Positions 59,403-64,000 of a stretch of 64,000 bases of DNA are shown here, piece by piece; positions within the stretch are counted from its first letter, which is position 1; each line of letters starts with the position of its first letter. Location of the stretch: the NCBI RefSeq assembly GCF_000425065.1, contig NZ_AULB01000013.1:181428-245427 (forward strand), given 5' to 3'. Origin of the DNA: Actinomadura rifamycini DSM 43936. Lineage in GTDB: Bacteria > Actinomycetota > Actinomycetes > Streptosporangiales > Streptosporangiaceae. The translations under genes and the position numbers were made by a program. Under the pieces are notes generated by a model. That model saw only the letters and a program-made list of their open reading frames with translations. It did not search any database and was not told the DNA's origin.

Positions 59403-60584
59403 TCAGAGGAACGTGCGGCCCTCGCCCCGATAGGTCGGGACGGTCCGGACGAACCGGTCGCCGTCGACGAGGTGGACGGCGTCGAACCGCTCGCACAGTT
59501 CGCCTGCCTTGGTGTGCCGGAACCAGACGCGGTCGCCGATCCCGAGCCGGTCGGCGGCGGACCCGAGCAGCGGCGTCTGCACCTCCCCGGCGCCCTCGTT
59601 GGAGTCGTAGGCGAGGCCGGTCGGCAGGTAGGGGACGGGCAGCCGGATCGCGTCGCCGGGACCGGACGCGAGGTAGCCGCCGCCGAGGACGGTCACGACG
59701 CCGGGCCCGGGGCGCCGCACCACGGGGAGCGCGAACAGCGCGGCGGGCCGTCCGGCGAAGTTGGAGTACTGGTCGAACAGGTGCGGGTGGTAGAGCCCGG
59801 ACCCGGCGGCGACCTCGGTGACGGCGCGCTCGGCGACGGTCTTCTCGACGCTGCCGGTGCCGCCGCCGTTGACGAACTCCAGGTCGGTCAAATCCCGGAC
59901 GGCCCGGACGATCGCCGCGCGCCGCCGCGCGAGCTCCAGCCGGGACCGCTGCTGCATGGCGCGGATGACGCGGGCGCGTGCGGGACGTCCGGGCGGCAGG
60001 TCGCCGACGCCCGCGATCTGCGACTCGTAGGCCATGAGTCCCACGAGGTCGAGGGCGGGGCGCTTGAGGATCTCCTCGGCGAAGGCGCCGACGTCGGCGG
60101 CGGTGCGCAGCGGGGAGCGCAGCGCGCCGATCCGGACCCGCCCGCCGAGCGGGCGGTACGACGCGTCGATGTCGATGCAGACGCGGATGCGGCGGTCTCC
60201 GGCGGCGCGCTCGATCATGTCGAGGTGCTCGGGGCAGTCGACCATGAGCGTGACGGCGCGGGCGGCGTCGCTCGCGGCGAGTTCGGCGAGCGCGGCGCGG
60301 TCGGCGGTGGGGTAGGCGACGAGGATGTCGTCGCTGACGCCCTCGGCGGCGAGCCACAGCGCCTCGGGCAGGGTGAACGCCATGACGCCGGCGAAGCCGT
60401 CCATGGCGAGGACGTCCTCCAGGAGGGCGCGGCAGCGGACCGACTTGCTCGCCACCCGGATCGGTTTCCCGGCGGCGCGGCGGACGAGGTCGGCGGCGTT
60501 GGCGCGGAAGGCCGCGAGGTCGACGACGGCGAACGGCGCCTCGAACCCGGCCGTCGCGGCGTCGTAGCGGTCCCGGAGGTTCAT
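59403..60584 (-). CDS. PLP fold-III enzyme: amino acid deaminase/aldolase (D-threonine aldolase-like)
   Basis: 393 aa. PFAVVDLAAFRANAADLVRRAAGKPIRVASKSVRCRALLEDVL gives the alanine-racemase-type PLP Lys (in VASKSV), followed by a TIM barrel (FVNGGGTGSVEKTV, GSGLYHPHLFDQYSNF) and the C-terminal D-serine dehydratase-like domain (GIGDRVWFRHTKAGELCERFDAVHLVDGD). Likely acts on a D-hydroxyamino acid. The start at MNLRDR is chosen over an ATG nine bases earlier; both are possible. Divergent direction from nothing adjacent: next to the SIMPL gene. Confidence 0.8.
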   Translation of the reverse strand: MNLRDRYDAATAGFEAPFAVVDLAAFRANAADLVRRAAGKPIRVASKSVRCRALLEDVLAMDGFAGVMAFTLPEALWLAAEGVSDDILVAYPTADRAALAELAASDAARAVTLMVDCPEHLDMIERAAGDRRIRVCIDIDASYRPLGGRVRIGALRSPLRTAADVGAFAEEILKRPALDLVGLMAYESQIAGVGDLPPGRPARARVIRAMQQRSRLELARRRAAIVRAVRDLTDLEFVNGGGTGSVEKTVAERAVTEVAAGSGLYHPHLFDQYSNFAGRPAALFALPVVRRPGPGVVTVLGGGYLASGPGDAIRLPVPYLPTGLAYDSNEGAGEVQTPLLGSAADRLGIGDRVWFRHTKAGELCERFDAVHLVDGDRFVRTVPTYRGEGRTFL

Positions 60585-60649
60585 GGGGCCCACACTGCCA
60601 TATCCGGCGGCAAATGTGAAAACCCTTCACATCGGGGGTGGGGCGCCGG

Positions 60650-61582
60650 TCAGCCCGCGCGCGGATGGTCCGCGAAGAACTCCCACAGCCGCTCGCTCGC
60701 CCCGGACGGCCACTCGTGCTTCCCGCCGGCGATCGTGCACAGCGCCACCGCGACGCCCTTCGCCCCCTTGCCGGTGCTCTTGCAACTCCCGTTCTCGCCG
60801 AGGCCCGGGACGTCCTTCTCCAGCCCGGGGAGCCCGGCCCGCTTCCGCCAGAAGTCGACGGCCTCCGACACCGGCGGGAACGGCCGCTTGTCGTTGAAGT
60901 CGCGGTCCCCGCCGCCGTCGAACGGGACGTTCGCGTCCGCGGTGCCGTGCACGATCATCGCCGACACCGGCTCCGCCGGCGAGCAGTCGGTGACGAGCGC
61001 CCCCTCCACGGGGCCGATCGCCGCGACCTTGCCCGGCTCCCGGCAGGCGAACTCGTAGGCCATCCCGGCACCGTTGGAGAACCCGGTCACGTACACCCGG
61101 TCCGGGTCGGCGAGCCCCGCCCCGGTCAGCTTGCCGATCAGCTTCGACAGGAACTCGACGTCGTCGATATCGCCGATCTTCGCGGCGCCGCAGCAGTCGC
61201 CCGCGTTCCACGTCGTCATGAACCCGTTCGGGTACGCGACGAGGAAGCCGTGCTCGTCCGACAGCTCGCTGAAGCCGGTCCGCTTCTCGGCCTGGTCCAT
61301 GGTCGAGAGCCCGCCGTGCAGGGCCAGGACGAGCGCGGGCGGCTCGGCGGGCCGGCCGTCCTCCCACTCGCCGTCGGCGACCTGCGGCGGGACGTGCAGC
61401 AGGTACTCGCGGTGGCCGAACGCGTCGACCTTCAGTTTCTGCTTGTGCGTGCCCGTCTCGGTCGGGACGCCGTCCACCTTCGCCGGGCGCCCGCCCTTGC
61501 CGGGCTCGCCGCCGCCTCCGCCGTCCGAGCAGCCCGCCAGGAGAAGGGACACCGCCGCCGCCACGAGCAGGATTCGCCGCAT
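60650..61582 (-). CDS. LpqC-like lipoprotein esterase (PHB depolymerase family)
   Basis: 310 aa. Signal peptide with lipobox LLLAGC, Gly-rich linker, then alpha/beta hydrolase: LVLALHGGLSTMDQAEKRTGFSELSDEHGFLVAYPNGFMTTWNAGDCCG, VYVTGFSNGAGMAYEFAC (nucleophile Ser), HGTADANVPFDGG (acid) and IAGGKHEWPSG (His). All triad residues present. An outer-leaflet lipoprotein esterase acting on polyhydroxyalkanoate-like or ferulate esters is expected. ATG chosen to include the signal; an earlier in-frame start would spoil it. Confidence 0.9.
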   Translation of the reverse strand: MRRILLVAAAVSLLLAGCSDGGGGGEPGKGGRPAKVDGVPTETGTHKQKLKVDAFGHREYLLHVPPQVADGEWEDGRPAEPPALVLALHGGLSTMDQAEKRTGFSELSDEHGFLVAYPNGFMTTWNAGDCCGAAKIGDIDDVEFLSKLIGKLTGAGLADPDRVYVTGFSNGAGMAYEFACREPGKVAAIGPVEGALVTDCSPAEPVSAMIVHGTADANVPFDGGGDRDFNDKRPFPPVSEAVDFWRKRAGLPGLEKDVPGLGENGSCKSTGKGAKGVAVALCTIAGGKHEWPSGASERLWEFFADHPRAG

Positions 61583-61804
61583 GGCAGGCAACGTAACCCC
61601 AAAGGACGGCAATAAACTACTCACTGGTAGTCAAGGCGGACGCCGCCGGCGCGGACGGCGCGGGCGGCCGCTCGCCCCGCCCGGGCTGACACGCCTCCCA
61701 CCGGCGGGAATGGCGTCTTGGGGCGGGGGCCGGCGCGTAAGCTCGGGGGAGCCCGGCCCCCGGGCGTCCCCGAACACCACAGACCGCGGCGAGAAAGAAA
61801 AATC

Positions 61805-62653
61805 GTGAAGCAATACGTTCTGACCCTGTCGTGCCCCGACCGTCCCGGAATCGTCGCCGCGGTCTCCGGGCTCCTCGCCGAGCGCGGGTGCAACATCCTG
61901 GAGAGCCAGCAGTTCGGCGACCCCGAGACCGGCACGTTCTTCATGCGGGTCCAGTTCGCCGCCCTCGCCGACACCGACCCCGACGAGCTGCGCGGCGCGT
62001 TCGCGTCGCTGGTGCCCGAGCTGGGCCTGGAGTGGAAGCTGCACGACCTCGCGGAGCGGCCGCGCGTCCTGATCATGGTGTCGAAGGGCGGGCACTGCCT
62101 GAACGACCTGCTGTACCGGCACCGCTCCGGGCTGCTGGACATCGACGTCGTCGCGGTCGCGTCCAACCACCCCGACCTGCGCCCGCTCACCCAGTCGTAC
62201 GGGATCGACTACCACCACCTGCCGGCCGGGTCCGGCGGCAAGCCCGCGCAGGAGGCCGAAATCCTCGCGCTGGTCGAGCACTACCGCGCCGACCTGGTCG
62301 TCCTCGCCCGCTACATGCAGATCCTCTCCGACGACTTCTGCGCCAAGCTCCCCGGGCAGATCATCAACATCCACCACTCGTTCCTGCCGAGCTTCAAGGG
62401 CGCCCGCCCCTACCACCAGGCGCACGCGCGCGGCGTCAAGGTGATCGGCGCGACCGCGCACTACGTCACCGCCGACCTGGACGAGGGCCCGATCATCGAG
62501 CAGGAGGTCGCGCGGGTCGACCACACCCACAGCCCCGAGGAGCTCGTCGCCGTGGGCCGCGACGTCGAGTGCCTGGCGCTCGCCCGCGCCGTCCGGTGGC
62601 ACTCCGAGCACCGCGTCCTGCTCAACGGCGACCGGACGGTCATCTTCCGCTGA
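61805..62653 (+). CDS. purU: Formyltetrahydrofolate deformylase PurU
   Basis: 282 aa. ACT domain at ~1-80 (YVLTLSCPDRPGIVAAVSGLLAERGCNILESQQFGDPETGTFFMRV), then formyltransferase fold (RPRVLIMVSKGGHCLNDLLYRHRSGLLDI, ARYMQILS, NIHHSFLPSFKGARPYHQA, VTADLDEGPIIEQEV), with the conserved Asn, His and Asp of the active site. It hydrolyses 10-formyl-THF to formate and THF. Start GTG; no clear binding site. The 222-bp gap upstream has no recognised riboswitch. Confidence 0.95.
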   Translation: MKQYVLTLSCPDRPGIVAAVSGLLAERGCNILESQQFGDPETGTFFMRVQFAALADTDPDELRGAFASLVPELGLEWKLHDLAERPRVLIMVSKGGHCLNDLLYRHRSGLLDIDVVAVASNHPDLRPLTQSYGIDYHHLPAGSGGKPAQEAEILALVEHYRADLVVLARYMQILSDDFCAKLPGQIINIHHSFLPSFKGARPYHQAHARGVKVIGATAHYVTADLDEGPIIEQEVARVDHTHSPEELVAVGRDVECLALARAVRWHSEHRVLLNGDRTVIFR

Positions 62654-62790
62654 CGGCCCGCCCGCCCGCGCGCGGCCCGCACCTTGTGATCTTGCGCTGA
62701 CGTGCGCAAATGTCGGCATGGCGTGTTTCACTCTCCGTGCTTTTCGGTCACGATGGGCAACGACGTCCGACGTGGCTCACGGGGGTGGCT

Positions 62791-63405
62791 GTGACCGAGA
62801 CGCTGGTCAAAGACCTGATTCGGGACGAGCGGAACGAGAGGCGGGCGCGGCGGCTGGCGGTCCGCGAGTTCCGGCCGCAGCGGGCGCTCGCCGGGCTGAC
62901 GGCGGCGCTGCTGCTCACCGCGCTCGGCGGCGTCGCCGCCGTCGAGCTGCTGGCGGCGGCGCTCGGCTCCGGCGTGCACCCGATCCCCGGCGCGGACCGC
63001 GTCGTGGACGCCCTGCACCGGCTCCCGTGGCGCGACCCGGCCGTCACCGCCGGGGCCGCCGCGACCGCCGCGCTCGGGCTCGCGCTCGTCCTCGCCGGGC
63101 TGCCGGGGCGGCTGCGGGCCGTCCCGCTGGCCGGGACGGACGCGCGGCTCGCCGGCGGGCTCGGCCGCGGCGACCTGCGGCGGACGGTCGCGGACGCGGC
63201 CCTGGCAGTGCCCGGGATCGAACGCGCCCGCGTCCGCGTCCCCGGCGCGCTGCGGCGGCGCATCGTCGTGCGGGTCGCGACGCCGTACCACAATCCCGCC
63301 AACCTGGCCGACCTCGTGGCGGACGCCGTGGCGGAGCGGCTGGCCGCGATCGAGCCGATGCGGCGGCCGCCGGTGGACGTCCGCGTCGGCTACCGCCGGG
63401 GCTGA
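62791..63405 (+). CDS. DUF6286 protein of the Asp23/AmaP-type envelope operon
   Basis: 204 aa: N-terminal basic helix, two transmembrane segments (ALAGLTAALLLTALGGVAAVELLAAALGS and AVTAGAAATAALGLALVLAGLPG), then an Asp23/DUF6286-like soluble domain (DLRRTVADAALAVPGIERARVRVPGALRRRIVVRVATPYHNPANLADLVADAVAERLAAIEPMRRPPVDVRV). Such genes lie in operons with Asp23/Gls24 alkaline-shock proteins and AmaP anchors. GTG start; another GTG six bases earlier is possible. Read with the next gene, 9 bp downstream. Confidence 0.75.
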   Translation: MTETLVKDLIRDERNERRARRLAVREFRPQRALAGLTAALLLTALGGVAAVELLAAALGSGVHPIPGADRVVDALHRLPWRDPAVTAGAAATAALGLALVLAGLPGRLRAVPLAGTDARLAGGLGRGDLRRTVADAALAVPGIERARVRVPGALRRRIVVRVATPYHNPANLADLVADAVAERLAAIEPMRRPPVDVRVGYRRG

Positions 63406-63414
63406 GGGGGACGC

Positions 63415-63966
63415 ATGCGGATCGCGATCACGGCGACCGGGGCCGCCCTGGCGGGCTGCGGCGGCGCGGCGCTCGCCTTCGGGCGCGGCGCCTTCGGCCT
63501 GGCGGACGCGCCGCCCTTCCATCCGGCGCTGGTGGCGTTCGCCACCGAGAGCCTCTGGTTCCTGCCGGTGCTGACCGGCCTCGCGGAGGCCGCGGCGCTG
63601 AGCGGCCAGCTGTGGCTGATCATGCAGCTCCGGTCGGCCGTCCAGCAGTGGCGGCCCGACCTGGACGCCCGCACCCGCGACCGCGCGCGGGAGGCCGCGG
63701 GCGACCTCGACCGGGACGCGCGGAGCCTGCCGGGCGTCACGGACGTGCGGATCCGGCTGACCGGCAGCGTGCACCGGCCGCGGCTGCGGATGACGGTGGT
63801 GTGCGCGGGCGACGCCGTGCTGGGCGAGGTGTACGGGGAGCTGGGCGCCGGGCCGGTGGAGCGGTACCGGCGCGCGGTCGGCCTGCCCGACCTGCCCGCC
63901 GTGATCCGGTTCCGGCTGGCGTTCCCCCGCCCCGACCGGCGCCGCCCGCGCCTGGAGACGGCCTGA
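63415..63966 (+). CDS. AmaP-like membrane protein
   Basis: 183 aa: two hydrophobic segments (TATGAALAGCGGAALAFGRG and SLWFLPVLTGLAEAAALSGQLWLIMQL), then a domain with DLDARTRDRAREAAGDLDRDARSLPGVTDVRIRLTGSVHRPRLRMTVVCAGDAVLGEVYGELGAGPVERYRRAVG. The second half resembles the Asp23-like sheet of AmaP proteins, which anchor alkaline-shock complexes to the membrane. Coupled to the DUF6286 gene. The operon may continue beyond the window. Confidence 0.6.
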   Translation: MRIAITATGAALAGCGGAALAFGRGAFGLADAPPFHPALVAFATESLWFLPVLTGLAEAAALSGQLWLIMQLRSAVQQWRPDLDARTRDRAREAAGDLDRDARSLPGVTDVRIRLTGSVHRPRLRMTVVCAGDAVLGEVYGELGAGPVERYRRAVGLPDLPAVIRFRLAFPRPDRRRPRLETA

Positions 63967-64000
63967 GGCGCGGCCGGGCGCGGGGGCGAGCCGGAGCCGG

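Noticed and set aside
61583..61804. Riboswitch before purU
   Set aside because: The gap is GC-rich with small self-complementary runs but no recognisable THF, SAM, glycine or other conserved riboswitch core.

Overview
The window is a 64 kb chromosomal segment of a high-GC actinomycete. Many starts are GTG. Several promoters look leaderless, with a TANNNT -10 box 6-8 nt before the start codon. Actinobacterial markers include NucS/EndoMS, a DivIVA/FilP-type coiled coil next to methylmalonyl-CoA epimerase, mec-cysO-cysM-murI-rphA-rdgB synteny, F420-type oxidoreductases, DUF5753/DUF397 regulator sets and an ECF42 sigma factor. Gene content suggests Streptosporangiales (Thermomonosporaceae/Actinomadura-like). 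That placement is inference, not a database result.

Layout. 0-15 kb is an accessory, regulator-rich region: an AAC(3) C-terminus cut by the window edge, an orphan MerR effector domain, an ATPase/XRE/DUF397 set, a DUF1579-like protein and a DUF998 protein flanking a CRP-like site, a DGPF-ECF42 pair, an AhpD/LysR pair, a decayed gene, a divergent SecY paralogue with a truncated WD40 gene, nucS, and a TetR/MMPL pair. 15-26 kb is metabolic and morphogenetic core: an SCO5389-like protein, a flavin monooxygenase, a duplicated 3-hydroxyacyl-CoA dehydrogenase, hydrolases, an AI-2E permease with a long disordered N-terminus, a FilP/Scy-like hendecad coiled coil, methylmalonyl-CoA epimerase and thiolase. 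26-36 kb holds an atypical ABC pair, a MerR/imine-reductase-like pair with a MerR-type promoter, a thioredoxin-TPR co-chaperone, malic enzyme, an LPXTG protein, YqgE/AlgH and DUF3039.

36-48 kb is the conserved block shared with mycobacteria: SF2 helicase, gluconokinase, nicotinamidase, NAPRT, clpS, DUF2017, mec, a short leader ORF, cysO, cysM, thioesterase, murI, Rv1339-like metallo-hydrolase, rphA and rdgB. Mec, CysO and CysM form the sulfur-carrier route to cysteine. NAPRT and nicotinamidase form the Preiss-Handler NAD salvage arm.

48-64 kb: three MEDS-domain sensors (two fused to anti-sigma-type ATPases, one to a STAS domain), a TetR/MFS pair, tRNA-Leu(UAG), a two-gene bacterial-PH membrane operon under a TetR regulator with a perfect 24-bp palindrome, Bcp, a GH4 glycosidase, a SIMPL protein, a PLP fold-III enzyme, an LpqC-like lipoprotein esterase, purU, and the start of a DUF6286/AmaP-type operon.

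No insertion sequence, prophage, CRISPR array or clear biosynthetic cluster was seen. The least explained elements are the triple-MEDS module, the SecY paralogue, the leader peptide/hairpin before cysO, the ABC ATPase without signature or H-loop residues, and the membrane protein whose C-terminus is read antisense through a tRNA gene.
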